Of a DNA stretch of 64,000 nt, positions 13,301-27,199 are shown piece after piece; positions within the stretch are counted from its first letter, which is position 1, and the number at the start of each line of letters is the position of its first letter. This stretch comes from Taenia hydatigena (lineage: Eukaryota; Platyhelminthes; Cestoda; Cyclophyllidea; Taeniidae): contig JADWOT020000007.1 of NCBI GenBank assembly GCA_036345935.2, forward strand, positions 8,691,930 to 8,755,929, read 5' to 3'. The notes beneath the pieces were generated by a model. That model ran no database searches and was not told the origin of the DNA. It saw only the letters and a list, made by a program, of their open reading frames with translations. The translations under genes and the position numbers were made by a program.

Positions 13301-16300
13301 GGTTTACTGGAATAACTGTGCTACTTTACCTAAGAATGACTTTGCTGCTGCTTGATAAGGAAGACTAACGTTGGCACTGACGGTACTTTTGGCAAAGCGT
13401 GTATCCTCTCTGAACCCCTAGCTTCACCCTATGATGCGCATCCTCACGATCAGGCTAATCAAGTGTGTGCGCCACTTTGGTCACCAAGCCGAGTTCACAT
13501 TGGTTACGCAGGTGAGCAATCAAGCATTCTTCCGTTCAACTATAAGCCTCTGATTGATTGGAAGCACTAAATGGATTAGACGCAGTCCAGCCTTAGAAGT
13601 CGCCGTCCGTCATAGGTTTATTCCCATGTTTGTAGATGCCAAAATAGCTGGTCCAACGCATCTTTGGGATTCCTAGGCACTAGCGGTAGAATTGTGTCTG
13701 CTCGGAGGAAAATCCTGCCTAAATCTAAGTTTCGTTGATGTCGAGACGCAAGATTTCTGCCCTACTCTCGTTCTTATTGTGAGTCCAACCTCATCTGCCA
13801 TTGACTAGGCTACAGCCTATGGAGTTTGGACTTCAATTTTGTGCACCAGTTGACGATCTTGAAGGCAACATTAATTATCTGTGGTTCTAGCCTCTATATT
13901 ACTAGGATTCCGGAGGAGAACTTACACTACACCCCAGGTGGAACACCATTCTAGGTGACCCTGGCAATTCCTACTTCGTTCGCCTCAATCCAACCGATGC
14001 TGTAGTCTTGGTTGAATGAACGAGGCAAGTTAGTCATTGAACACTGATGGCCTAGTTGTGTGGCTTTGCTCCTTAAAAGTCAGTGCTACATAAGGTCTCC
14101 GTAAGGTTTACTCCACACTGATTAACATTTCATGATGATATTTCGACTTCCACTTATTCAAAGTGCATCTGTACTTTCAATTGCCTCATTACCAGCATTC
14201 TAGCCCGCTTGTCAACTTAAATGAAATTATGGCAAGCGTTCAAATCCTTAAACTTATTCAGGTGGAAAATACTCAAGGAATGGAATTGAATACTCGAAGG
14301 ATTCATGTAGCTTTACTTCAGCATTGTCAAGGTTCTCATTCCCTTTTAAATTTACAAGGGCCAACTTTTTATAAGCAGTTAGTGTCAAAATTGAAAAGCT
14401 TTAAACGAAAGCACCTTAATTAAAAGAAGCTGGTCGCGGTAAGGGGTAACACTTGCCTACGACAAAATTGGCTTCCACAACAGTAAGATGAAGGCAAAAA
14501 GTGGGACAAAGAAGAGGCACATACAGGCTCGTACGGGTGAGGAACAAGGGACTGTGTGAAATTCGAAGCAACATGTGAGGAACAAACGATGTGTAGCAAT
14601 TCGTTTTTGAATATTTACGCGCCTTGCAGACGTGTGAGCTAAATCCAGTGTCAAGCCATACCTTCCATACCGCATGCAAATCAGTATTGTGGGCCTGTGG
14701 AGATGCACCCACGCTTGTGAAGGGTTGCTAGCTCAGCAGTTTGTTAATACAATGGTTATAGCTTGTTCGACCGGTTCTTGTACGTCTGACAATGACGATT
14801 GCATGATTAAGCCGTACCGCAACTACAATAAATGGACCGCACGCTCGTTTATGCTGCATCAGATCAGCCTACGATCTTTACATAAATAATGACCGTTGTG
14901 TAGTTTACCACTGACCTGCGCTATCGCAGCTGCCCAACCCTTTGAGAAATAAGCTCATAGTCGAATGGCGCCGTTACTCGACGTCATTTTATAGGCACAT
15001 GAATCTGGTAGGTATTGGATTGACTCTCTCGCTGCATGACACTTGCAAGCTATTACGATCACAGGCTTTGTTTAGTCGTGCGAAGATTAGGTAAAAATTG
15101 GTCGCACTGCTGACTTACAAAAGGTCATATTTGTTTCACTTAGGAGTGGTGCCTTAATGCCAAAATGGACGTTTGGTTTACCGACCGTGGTAAAGACACA
15201 CGCACGTCCGCATGAGGGATAATTGACGTAAACAAAGCCTTTAATTTTTTACACTTACAAATCGTAGTCCATCTGGTGCGCCGTTATATTTTTGTAATCA
15301 TGCAATGCTAAAATATATAAATAATGTGAGCTAACTACAACTGCTAATCTATCACTCGTTCCTAATTCCTTGTACAATTTAATGTCTCGTTAACGAATAG
15401 GCAGAACTATTATTAATGGAACTGTTTCTTTTACAGATTGCCTATACTTTCATCAGAGCCATTCACTTGTCCTAAATATTTGATCGGACTTCACCATCGT
15501 GAAAAAGACAGCATAGACTCAACCATAGGCCTTAAATTGACTCTGATGTATTCCTATGTTTTACGCAGCAGGTTTCGCAGGTTTCGCCTTTGCCTACCAG
15601 TGATTCATAGAGATAAATTACCTTTGAACGAAAACACTACTTGGAATGCACTTTTATTCAATGTCCAATGTAAATTACAGTCATTCTCTTTCACTCCTAA
15701 CATCGTTCTTAGCTTTCATAGAAAATGATGCCTCAGCAAGGCAGGATGGTAGGCCAATAGTTGATAAAATTTGGTCAATCTATGAACTAGCATTGCTATC
15801 GCGAGTGGTCTCTAAGCAAAGACAGTCACACGGGCCAGGCTTACGAATAGATGCTTGCAGAATTGTGTAAAATGAGTCAGAGGGAATGATGACAAGTACG
15901 TAGGAGGCAGAGACGATTAAAACTGCCCATTCATAGCCAAATCTAATGCCTCCAACTGCAGCAGGACGCAAGACACAGACTGAAAGCTTGTCGCCATGAC
16001 AACTTTAACTCTCATCCACACGCTTGGCCTAGCAACGCTTGGTTATGGTACCGATTATGATCCATTATCATCCTTGCCATTCTGATTATGAGCATCCTTT
16101 TAATTCGATGTAATGCATTGCCCGAGTCAGTAATGCGATATCAACTATTAGAGCTTCGGGTTTATTGAAGCGTAACACCATCAATGAGGCTGGAATAACT
16201 GGACTTGAGCCAAAGGAAACCTTATGGCTTAGCCATCTGCGCTTGTAAAAGTGTCTACTCTAGTGGGATCTTAAAAACTGGAGGCCGACAAACAAATCAA

Positions 16301-16390
16301 GGCCCATAATTTCCAATCTACTCTGGGGAACCAAATTAAAATCAAAGATTAAGTAGCTTATTTTGCAGCAGCAACCGCCTACCGCACCGG
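10360..16390. other. Long stretch without a supportable gene
   Basis: This is the spacer between the two copies of block A. Short open frames occur (for example 13352-13570, 14163-14423, 15438-15728), but none carries a motif I can defend. Around 13770-13900 a broken frame faintly recalls the spacing of a Gypsy-type aspartic protease, which is too weak to annotate. A purine-rich run lies near 12285-12335. Confidence 0.4.
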
Positions 16391-16399
16391 CATGCATTA

Positions 16400-18340
16400 C
16401 TTACAGCACTTCCAAAATATCTCACCCCACGCCGATCACACTACTGCAGCTTATGTCTACAGAGTGTGCAAACTTCAATTTCGCATCTGTTTAGTGGTGT
16501 AGCTTCGCGGACTCGTAAATTGGTGGTTTAAAGCAGAGTGATGTGGGCAAAGCCGTTACTAGGTGACAATATTCATCACTCGGCTTAACTCCTTGCTCAA
16601 AAGGCGATGAACACTGAAGTGCAGCTATGGTGGGTGAATTAGTCTGAATTTGTGTACCGATTCCCCATCTCCGCAGACGTTACTCCGAAATCGCTTGCTG
16701 AAGTGCTTCTTTTGACTCATGTAGGACAATTGTAATTGCTTGCATGCAAATGTATGCTTGAGTCCTCATTTAGACGCAATATAATCCCTGGAACTTTGTT
16801 GACATTAAAAGGCGCTCCACTTTAACGAACTGTGAGCCTCTATCACGACAAAATCTTAATTGTTGCATGAACCGTAGTCATATGTGCAAGAGGCGTCCGT
16901 TGTGGGCTTAGATCCCGCTCGTCCGATTGTGCACCCTTGGTGAAAACCATTAGTAGTTCGGTGTGAATGCAATCCGCCTCTTCCACTTATCCAGTGTCCT
17001 GCGAAAATGTCCTGGTGCCACGCGTGTCTCTGAGCACTGGAAGGACTTAAAGAGTCAGGTAAGAGTTGGCTTTCTCTAACTGGAGCCTTAGTAGCTATGG
17101 ATCAAATCAAGTGCTCCGTGTATGCATTATTATACGCATGCACTTTTCTGTATTCAGCTGTATGATCATAGTGCTGCAGCTTCTCGTACCTCCGTGATGC
17201 AGAACGGTCAATCTCTTTTGCACTTTCAATCAAGTGAACATTTGATAATCCGTTCTTACTATAATCATCCACGCTTGTTGCCTTCCTTCTTGGACCCTAT
17301 TTTCGATGACATCGTTCACGGCTGCATCGCTCGTGCCTGTGTGAGTGCATATAGTGGGCACTTGCTTCAGCTTTCAAACACTTCACATAATGCTCTTTCT
17401 CTGCTTAATCTTCTTTTACGCTTCCCATTTAATAAATTAATGCAGCGGAGCGGCGATCATAGCAAAACAACTTACGGAACACTCGTAGTAAGTGCTGAGC
17501 CCGAAATGCCACTGAGATTCGTTTGATTAGTTGGTGCTGCCCATGACCTCACGTAATTTTTGCGGAATTCGATGACATGCATTCTATCTGACTAGACTGA
17601 GTGTCATAATGGTGACCACAGATTGAAGAAAAAGGCAATTTATTGGGTTTAGACTGCCAGTCACTGGATTCAGTTTTGCATCATGCTACCAAATGTCTCT
17701 ATCAGAGATGAGAATACCATCGAGATTGATAATACGATTATCACTTACCAGTTCAAAAACACTTGAAATTCTCTCCTCCCGATATTGGTGGTGTGAATTA
17801 GCTGCGAGCAAAGGTCATCAAAGCAGTTCATTGTGACAGCTAAGTCTGCTTCTCTTTGCTGGGTAGAAAAGGTGCCTCTCGCACAATTCAGGTCAGCTTA
17901 GAGGTTACGTAGGAAATCAGCGGAAATCAGCCCCAACACACTCGCTCCTGACAGTCGATCAGAAAGTCTGCGTGCTTACAGATTCTACAGGTTGTTGAGC
18001 AATTTGCGGTGCTGACTAGCAAGATTATTCAGGAGTGGTAATTTGCTTAACTCAAAAAATGCCGAGTTTCGTCTCTTGATGGTATTGGTCATTTCTCATC
18101 CGTTTTGCACGGTATTCGAGGACTGTCATCCCTTCTGATGTGTCCATGCCCTAGAAGGGCAACACCTCTACTAAAACAACATTTCTTTAGGCTCAAGTTC
18201 AGTTCTGAACTTCATAGGCTGTCTAACACCACCTTAAATTTGAGCACTATGCCCTTCAGACAATTCATACTTTTCCTAGTCAATTAACCTGCTCATGCTG
18301 CTGCATCAGGCGTCGGAATGAGGCCGCAACATTACGCATC
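16400..18340 (+). repeat. Block A, copy 2 (inverted partner at 5.9-7.9 kb)
   Basis: This is the plus-strand counterpart of the block A copy at 5890-7870. An open stretch at 17122-17526 lies inside it, but the other copy has stops in the matching frame. The right edge lies near 18340, where block B begins with no visible gap, so A and B could be neighbouring parts of one element. Both copies carry independent indels, which argues for an old duplication. Confidence 0.75.
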
Positions 18341-18349
18341 CGAAGTTGA

Positions 18350-21300
18350 TACAGTGGATACGACAACGTAAAAGCAGACTTCCATCTGTTCGCCCCTGCC
18401 ATTTCCACGTTCTATAATACTGAACTTGAATCAGGAGGAGAACCATTTAAACCAAAGCAACGACTCTATTCGTTTATGCGGAATAAAGATAAAGCATCCT
18501 TCTTAATTACAGCGTTCAAATTCCAATGGTTTATGCTCAATTGGGTGCTACAGTTTATCTTTATTAGCTCGATTACAAAGGTTCACGGTGGCTTTGATGA
18601 TTGTTTAACTTTATTTTACATAATCTCCTCCATTAGGCGGCTTACTTCCAGCAAAGGGGTGGTATGCGTATGACTGGTTAATAGATGGGTCTGGCGTCAC
18701 GGGTACCTATCGTATTCTTCGCAAAACTTGCTCAACCAAATTTGACGCTTTGTAATGGCAAAACGTTCGCGTATTTTTTGGCCTAGATAGACCTGATGCT
18801 CCAATTATACGCATAGATGCTAGGAGTTGAAATCACTTGGCGAAATCGGTCTGTTGCTGTTGGGCGGACGAATGGATGCCACACCTAATTATGTATTCTG
18901 GAGTGCTGAACCTACGCAGCTTTGCAGCCTTATGTTCATCGAATGTGTGATCGCTAATGAACAAAGCGACTACATGAAAACCCCATTTGTAAGGACGAGT
19001 GCGTGGTCCACTTAAACGAAAAAAAGAATATGAGCAGCAGGGCACCAAACAGACTCAACGGACCTCTATAGAATTTGACGTTGGATGCTAACGTTTTCCA
19101 AATTGACTTTAAAAGCTTTCGGTTTATACTGTAAATGGGTCAAGAACATCAAGAAATAGCATCTATATAAAGGGCCACGCAGCCCTCTTGAATGGATAGA
19201 TTATCGACTCTCTGAAGTAGAACACAGGCACTCTGTGTGTGAACAATATATCTCCGTGCAGTAAAGGTAGGTAAAGGCGTTGTCACGGATTCCATATTCA
19301 CATCACGCATGCGCATGCAGATGGGGTCGTGAGGCGACGCTGGTTGGGTTAGTATTGTCGGTTTTATAGCAAGACGTAGTAGCCTAGTACGGCGGTACTG
19401 GATGCAGACAAGAGGGATGGAAAAATGTGGAAGGAGGTGAGGTACTCACTATGAGCGAATTCGCCTCCTCTTTAGCTGCGCTTGATGCACACATCAATCG
19501 AGATGGGTTTAGGCATGCTCGCTTATGGGAACAGCGAATGGTCTGATTTACACTGCCGGCATTCTCAATTACGCCAGCCTGTGCGGTAGGGTGTGACGGT
19601 GCGCGTGGCCTATGAAATTCGGTTGGTAAAGTCGCTATCGTTAGGCCAATAATCACTCGGGTCCCTCAACTTGTACCCTACTGACAGGAACGCGAGTTTT
19701 AAGACTTATTGCAAAGGATAAATAAAAGTTGTCTAAATAAATGCACACAAATTTATTGGGTGAATAGTAGTGATTAAAATTGGAACCATTGCTTCGAGTT
19801 TCACAACCTAAGTGCGATTTTCATTAATTTCTACAGTAAACCAGCTTATAACAATAATCGCAATCAAGGAATCAAGCTAAAATCATAGCATATTGATGAA
19901 GCATCAAAAGCGTTTCCCATATTTAGCTGTCACAACTGCCATCAATTAACTACTGGAAAAAAATGACGCATCTGTACCTCGAAGATCAACCTAAGTCTGA
20001 GACATTTGTGCAGAAGAAATTCGGCAGAAGATTTGCGAGTGGTTTATAGCAGTCCATGATGCTTTGTCCGGTGGAGGTGTAGCAACAATTTTCCTTTTGT
20101 TGAGTCGGGGCCAATAAATAAGATGATGGCAAATAACGGAAAATCCCTGCACTTATAAGGCACATTTCATTTAAGAATAAGGAAGGCAGTAAATTGGGAT
20201 TCGCCATCACTGAGGACAAAGATGCATGCGGCAGAGGAGCTGTGAGTATAAAAGCTGGACAGACAACACTATTTTACTTGGCGGGTCAAAGATCAGGCCG
20301 ATTGGTTGAAGAGTAATTATCGTTCAGACCAAATAAATAATGGCCTCAGACATTCAAATACCAAGAATCGGGTCCTCGCGTAAAATTCTGAACGACTTGC
20401 AGAACTAATTGGATGTTGTGATCTCTGGACCTTTGACCGAGCTTAGCCCTCCAGGAGAATAGCGGGATATCCCAATAATAACTCGCGGCGAGGAATGATT
20501 TCACTGCGTTGCCTGCAAAGCAACACAATAAAGAAAAAACCGCGTGGATTTATCTGGGACTGTATACTTATTAAGTAGTTTATAAAGGGATTCTTTTACT
20601 CGAAAATGCTTTACGAAAAATTGACAAATAAAAGAATAAAGAAGTGACAAAAATCCAGCGTCAGTTAAGTAAGCATGCATGGAAAGAATGTAGTCATTAG
20701 GAGGGATTAAGGCAGGTTTAAACTGCAGAAGTTGAAAGCAGAAACAGCAGAGATCAAGATGCATATTGAAGAGCGTAGTGCATCGCAAAGCACGGTACAA
20801 GAGCTGTAATAAGAGGGCTCTTAAGGCGATGGAAGGGAGAGTCAGCAACACCGAGTGTTCTCAGCCGGTCGCCCATAAAGCGCTGGCCTGATCCAACGCG
20901 GCTCAACCTCGACGATCAGACAGGAGCCGGTGCCTTCAACGTGTTTAGTCGTTGACGACGACTTCGCTTCACACATCCTACTTTCTCCCCTCTCCCATCA
21001 CTCATCTTCCCTATCACTGTCCCTGCCATCATTTCCATCTCTCCTCTCTCTCCTGGTGGGCGTGCTCGCACTCCCCACCACACTCCACCAATCACCTCCC
21101 TCCTCCACCCTTCACCTTCCTTGCTACATCACTAGTCTGGATCACCGCGCCACACCACCACCTATCCGCCTACCACCCACCCACCAGGCTCTATCCCCAC
21201 GGCTTCCCATTCCTATCCGCCATCATGCATTCTCCAACGCTGCCCTTCCTTCTTCGCCATCGCGATAGGTGCGCATGCCAGTAAAACTAGAAGTGTAATG

Positions 21301-21350
21301 CCTGCCAAGCGCGGTGGCCAACGTACAAGCAGACAGCCTATCTCTCGCAT
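18350..21350 (+). repeat. Block B, left arm (inverted partner at 31.6-34.9 kb)
   Basis: About 3 kb aligns in reverse complement with 31600-34880, with anchors spread over the whole length: 18370-18800 against 34465-34870; 18833-19330 against 33940-34440; 19380-19700 against 33600-33900; 20270-20510 against 32850-33100; and 21100-21350 against 31600-31880. Two minus-strand frames keep recognisable residues in both arms, including KLRRF followed by EYIIRCG at about 18870-18940. This implies decayed coding sequence. A pyrimidine-rich tract lies at 20975-21240. The family was not identified. Confidence 0.75.
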
Positions 21351-21529
21351 TTCATTCAAACGGACCATCCGTTTCCATTACGGACACCCTTGCTATTAGA
21401 TGATATCTGAGATGCACTATCATCAAGAAGGCGGCAGATATTTTACGTTGTTGAATTTCCTTGTCCCAAGTTTTGCTGGTTTTGTAGAGCGGCGACGGTT
21501 TCCCTCTCCTTTTTAGCCTATGTGATATA

Positions 21530-21905
21530 TCCGTCTTAAACAGAGATGTTCTGGAGCATGCCTTTCATCTGCACTTTGCGTTGATCGGGTTACAAGTGGC
21601 AGGTTTCACTGTCTCGTCTGTATAAACCTTGCTTATGCTTACTGGTAAGGAGTAAGTGTGCACCTAGCATATTTTTCAAGCTTTGTAGGTCGTTACAGTA
21701 ATTCCGTCAATGGATTTCGCAGACATTGCAGGACCACTGAATAAACTGTTGGAAAAGTGGGGAAGATTTTTTAAGTGCAATGAGCGTGATGAAGCATCTA
21801 AGGAGGTACATTACGCACTTTGCTCCGAGCCGATTCTAACATCTTTAATCGTTGGGTGCAGCTTGATGTGCTGTAGAGTGGAAGTGATAAAGTCCCTTGA
21901 GCACC
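21530..21905 (+). pseudogene. pol: Ty3/Gypsy-type reverse transcriptase remnant
   Basis: One reading frame with several stops carries two landmarks in the right order. EHAFHLHFALIGLQVAGFTV at about 21554-21613 corresponds to the 'EH..HL..V...L..AGLT' helix that follows the catalytic YxDD of Gypsy polymerases. DFADIAGPLNKLLEKWGRFF at about 21713-21772, followed by ALCSEPIL, corresponds to the conserved 'FA.IA.PL..LL.K...F.W......F..LK.AL...P.L' segment where reverse transcriptase leads into RNase H. The YxDD motif itself is not intact, and the region between the landmarks holds stops. LTRs, integrase and protease were not found with confidence. This is a dead fragment. Confidence 0.65.
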
Positions 21906-21919
21906 ATAGAGCGGCATGA

Positions 21920-24900
21920 ATTCGGTGCAGCCTGTGTGTAGACGTAGGTCATTTAAATATCAACCTAACCGCCAAGCCATGCGAAAATCGACGCGGTCCA
22001 AATGCATCAATTCGCCCGACTTTTTGTCAAACCACCAATACACTCTCTAGGTAGGCACGCCTGGGCAGCATACCGTTTGCTTCAATGCTTCAGCTGATCA
22101 AATGATACTTGCAAAACCTCCTACAAAGGACCGCATTTGTTAATCATCAATGGTGAGGTCAGTGGTTTGGTTAAGCGCGGTTTTCGTATGAATTAGTCAA
22201 TCACGCATCACGTCGCTCAGAGTGTAGACACAGCTGCAGAAGAATGATAGCATTGTAAGAATTAAAACAGTTGAGCAGTGGCAAGATTCACATTGCCTCT
22301 ACCAGCCTCCAACAGAAGTCTAAATCACTAAAATCCATTAAAACAGGATGAAATGGCCAATGATTCGATTACAACGCATAAACTCTTCTTAAATTATAAA
22401 AGCTTAACCTTCGCAACTTAAGTATGAATAAGTGTGTTCCTATTTTATTACTTTAACTTTGTGCTCCACTCTGAAATTGTTAGCGTTTTCACGACCTGTA
22501 GAGTATTAACAAACAGAGAAATTTCTACTACATATTTGCCTCCGCCTAGAGGGGCGCAGCAAATAACCAAACAGAAATCACACGTTCACTTGGACAGTCA
22601 GATGTTTGGTTTACCGAACCACTCCATACAATCGGAATCCTCCGTAGCAGTATTCACATTCTCCTAAGTATGCAAATACGTGTATGCCTTTAACCAACAC
22701 TGCACTGACAATCAGGGGTAGTGAAGAAAGCGTTAAGTTTATTGAAGTTATCAGCAACATAAGACGACTTGGTGCTCAAAACGGTGGAAAGTTGGTGCAG
22801 CAGGATGAGTAGACGTGATGCTCGACTCCAAGGACGCCAGGGCAGATGCAACCAGTACAGTCGGTGGTTGTTAGGCTCATTTCCAGACCATGCATTCTGG
22901 CAAAGTTCTATCCTTAGGAGTCTCCGATTTCAATGTCGGCAGCACATTTTGCGCGTAGGCTGTTTGGCGCACTGGTTGCGGATACACGAGTATCCTATCG
23001 GGCATTTGCTGCAACTGGTTCCAGATGTATACGGCTGTTTTCCATGATAATTTCCCCTAAAGAAGTTCACTATCCCTGTCACAACTGCACATGTCAAAGC
23101 TGTGTTGTTTTAACAGCTAAACAGTCATCCATTGATTCCATCAGCTAACCGGTCAAGCAATCGTCCGAAAGGAAATCACACTTACGCGGTCTTGTATTGA
23201 CACTCAGTAAAGTATTATGGATTTATCCATCAAGATCGCATATTGTCACACTGCCGCATGGCACAGCCGACCAGACTTGAATTCGCCCACACCATCTGGT
23301 GGTGCACAAAAAAGCATAACAAGCCATACTATGTGGTGGTTTGCCACATAATACCATTTTCAATACTTTCACTCATTTACGTCTACTCAACCCGCATGAA
23401 ATCGCAAGTAGGCGTCTATGAGCTGCACCTAATTGATGGTATGCACATACTGTTCTCTTACCTGTGTGTAATGACCGCACACGTAGCTGCAAGAGTTGTT
23501 GAAATAAGTGTAGTACTTGTCTTCACTCTTCCAGTCACAAGCGGCTTCGGTGATAGGTGGCTTAAAGCCACTGATAAATGCGATATTTTGTCCAAGCCCG
23601 GCATATTGTGGATATCGATTTCAATCTGGATGCTCGAACCTGCATCGACTGGCCCAATAACCTGCCAGTAGTTCCAGTTCAGTTGAGTACTCCTGGGTAA
23701 GTAGGAAAAAAGTTATGAAATGCCGCCAAGTAAATTAGCACGTGAGGCAACATAAAGTGCGAACAAGTTTGTTGCCGACCACGGACGTAAGGAGAAGAAA
23801 CGTACCATTAGTAGCATATCGCTAGCAGGAGGGTACACTCTTTCTCGAACTTCCAAATGTGCTTCTAGCATTTGCGCTTGTTCCACTTCTGTGGATGCCT
23901 GATGAGATGCAGCAATCAGGCTGAAGACTATCACAAAGAGATATGGCAACGCATGAAAGTTACGATAAGTCATTCCCTTTCTCCCTCACACAACTTTCCC
24001 ATTGGCCAACGCTTCCACCCTCCCAAGTTTGCTCCTTCCCTTCTGCATTCTACACAGCCAAGCATGCCCTATTCCACTCAATCAGGTCAGCCCAACACTC
24101 TGCCACTAGATGCAGAGATAACAAAACTACTCACCCCGCTGTTGACTGCAAATGATTCGTATTGCTTTCGAAGCCAGTAAAATGGCAACTGATAGTTTCT
24201 ATGCCAGGGTTTGTGTGTGATGGAGAGATGGATTTGGGTGCTTTGGCATTGCATGCTTTACAACTAATAAAAACCACCAGATGGACGAGGTCAGTAGAGG
24301 GCTGCACATGTGTTTGCCACATGTTGGTAACGTATAAAATGTTTGGGAAGCCTAAGGCCCCTCTGAGGAGAAGGTACTGAATAACGCCTAGTAAAATGGG
24401 CCTGCTAAAGTTTGTCTGTGCTGTATCATGTGCTCCATCCTTCGTACATTCCTTGCAATCTCTTTTGCGCTACAATGAACCGGCAATAAAGGCGCAGGTT
24501 GACATTGGCAAAACCTAGTTCTGATATGTATCTTTTAATACTTCTTCGCTTTAATCGACGTTACTGTTTGATATAGCTGAAGTTGCTTACGTAGGGGCTT
24601 TAAGTTTTGCATTACCTGTCCAATTAACGTGTGTAAAAGTTACTTTTATCTTTATGTGTGCTTTTTAGGCATGCATCGAGAAAACAACTCTCGAATCTCG
24701 TCTTTCAGTAGCAGGTTAATCCCTCTGACGCCGACAGAGGCCATCCCATAACCTCCAATTGATACGCTCTCGATCTACATTTTGTCCAGGGTAATAAAGA
24801 TGTCTAAGAGCAATCAGTCTTCTCGTATTGGGTGCAGGCGTAGGAAAGAAGGGAGAACGATGAAATCGCCACAATGCGTATATCCTCTATACTTCCCTTA

Positions 24901-26820
24901 AAAACCGTAATCACCTGTTTAAGTTGGCACCTAAACCTAAATGTAGGTAGGTAGAGATGTCGCATTAATAGAGAATGCTGAATAGGCGGATACCACTGTC
25001 ATTTATCGGCTGCTACATTATCTGTATTTGCGCTCCACCACCTAACATAAAGTCATCCACATGAATCCGGGAAAAGCTAATGTGCTTTATGATTAACTCG
25101 ATTTCAAATAGTTTAAATGTGTCACATTTTCTGCGAAGCTTCCGCGCCACACTAACATACATTAGCTGGCTGAGATATAGGCATATTAGTTGTGAAAATC
25201 TGCCTGCCGTGTAGCATGTGATGACGAGGAGTTTGCTGTTGCTCCAACGTCGTAGAATAGAGGTTATTCTGTATGACAGACCTGCTGCGCAAAGTTTGCT
25301 TGACCTACCAGGATTGACGAGGCTATCGCTCCATATCTCTCTTTGTCGCCCGTTCTCCTCTCTAGTGAGGTAGAAGGGTTTTTACAGGCGTAAAATAGAC
25401 AGCATATGGCATCGACACACATTATTCAGGCTCTTGATTACATTTGGAGGTGGACTCTCCAATTTCATATCCGCATTTTATTTTCTGATCATCTTTGTGC
25501 CACTTCACAATACGTTATGCAACCCGAGATCATCAGCAACTGTAGTGGACCGCAATGACTCACTTAGCATCGGTCTTTAGTTGTCAAAGCACTGTGGTAA
25601 CCTAAGACGGACTTGCCTAGGCTAGGATAAACTTTCCTATCTGGCCAAAATTTTGCAAATCACAGCAGTTTTATTGCCACCATTTAAGTACCGACGTATT
25701 TGCTCCAAATTCGACTAGAAGGATGGCGATGCGAAATAGAGCTTTTCCATCTTGTGTCCTAGACGTTGTGGATCATTGTGGATGAGTAAAGTCAATTGAC
25801 AACTTTAGACTGGGGAAAGAGGTGACACCCTCTCACCTTCTAATCCTCTCCTAAGTACCAAGACATTGGGTCTTTTTAGTGCCTCATGACACCACACTAT
25901 GCCTCATTTCCCTATCCCACCCAACAGGCAGAAGAGAGTCAATGGAATCTTTTGTACACTCTTTTCAATATTGCAATTTAATCGTGGCCAGAACCCATCC
26001 TTACTCCGCTTTCCATTTTGTTTTTTTTACCTTTTGAAGCCAAATTTACTTCTCTTCCACTCTCTACCTACGCACTTCTTTGTCGCAGCCATTTTACTGA
26101 ATTTCATTCTTCTTCAATTGTGCATAATTACATTCCGTGATTCCTTTGTACTTTTGATTAATGTATCTATTGGCCATGATACATAATGTAGACCAGAATG
26201 GATGCAAATCAGAACACACTATGGTCTATTATTTTGATCTCTTAGCTCTTCTTCCCATGTTCCATTCCAGCATTAATGCTTTTATCCCTTTCCACCTCTT
26301 TGGCTCATTGTGAATTCTCCTGATTTAATCTCTTCACTTATGCACTCCTGGAAATAAAAGTAAGCATTTTGACGACTTGTACTGCAGCCAGACATCTACT
26401 TACTGCACTGCCTATGTTCATGTTTTGCCCTTGTAGGTAATCTATCTACTCGTACCATCACGGAAATTGGTATGCACACCTATTCGCTGATCGCCCTTTA
26501 TTTGTGCATGTATATGCCACTGTGTAAATATATTTCTTCTCCCACTACCCGGGCTCATATTTTTAGCTTTGAAGGATTCTGTCGAGTGACGCATTGGGAA
26601 AACGGGTAAAGACATGCCATTCCCATTGTCCGTTAGCTGTTACCCGAATTTTGCTAAGTACAGTTTTGCTTTAGTGCGAGTGATTGGATGCGTGCGTCCG
26701 ATTACGCCATTCTCTCCTCTATTCTTCCTTAGGAAGCCTGCTAACCAGCTTCATCAAGAGTTAGGTTGCAATCTGCTTGATAGATGAGTGACTAACTAGT
26801 TAATTATTTGTAAGTTGCTT
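21920..26820. other. Spacer with short open frames, no supported gene
   Basis: The longest open frame (23243-23671, plus, 142 codons) has hydrophobic stretches but no motif, no clear splice context and no second copy. The rest of the pol gene from the fragment at 21.5 kb might be expected here, but I could not recognise RNase H or integrase signatures. Short pyrimidine-rich tracts occur near 23980-24060 and 26000-26110. Confidence 0.4.
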
Positions 26821-26829
26821 GGCTATAAT

Positions 26830-27190
26830 TGCCACATCTTTAACCATCGTGCAAATCTATGCCGCATTAAATGCGGTTTCGGGTGCGAGAGGCAGATGAG
26901 AAATTTGAACCTCGTGTGTGATGTGTGTCGATCTCTATTTCCAATTTGAAACAAAACTACCAGCTTGCTCAAAGGTAGCGTTATAAATCTCATATGTGAT
27001 GCGTGATACTTAAACACAATTTTGTCCGAAATGCATATCAAATGGTATGGGTAATGTTCAGTCCCTTATTCAGTCGTCTGCAAATTTTATTATCCTAATA
27101 AGTAAATTATAAATAAAAAATAACCTTTTCCATAAATTTTTATTTTTAGCGATGATCTGCATTTGATTTGCGTAAGTTTGCATAGGATTT
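26830..27190 (+). repeat. Block D, copy 2 (direct partner at 8.13 kb)
   Basis: This is the same-orientation counterpart of 8130-8490. Shared strings include TCGTGTGTGATG and GTCTGCAAATTTT with co-linear flanks. Divergence is high and small indels are frequent. It carries no open frame common to both copies. Confidence 0.6.
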
Positions 27191-27199
27191 TAATCTCTC

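Noticed and set aside
13740..13960. Faint Gypsy-type aspartic protease spacing
   Set aside because: No D[ST]G catalytic triplet and several stops; the resemblance is within chance.
23243..23671. Longest plus-strand open frame of the central spacer (142 codons)
   Set aside because: No motif, no splice context, no homologous copy; a frame of this length is expected by chance in 64 kb.
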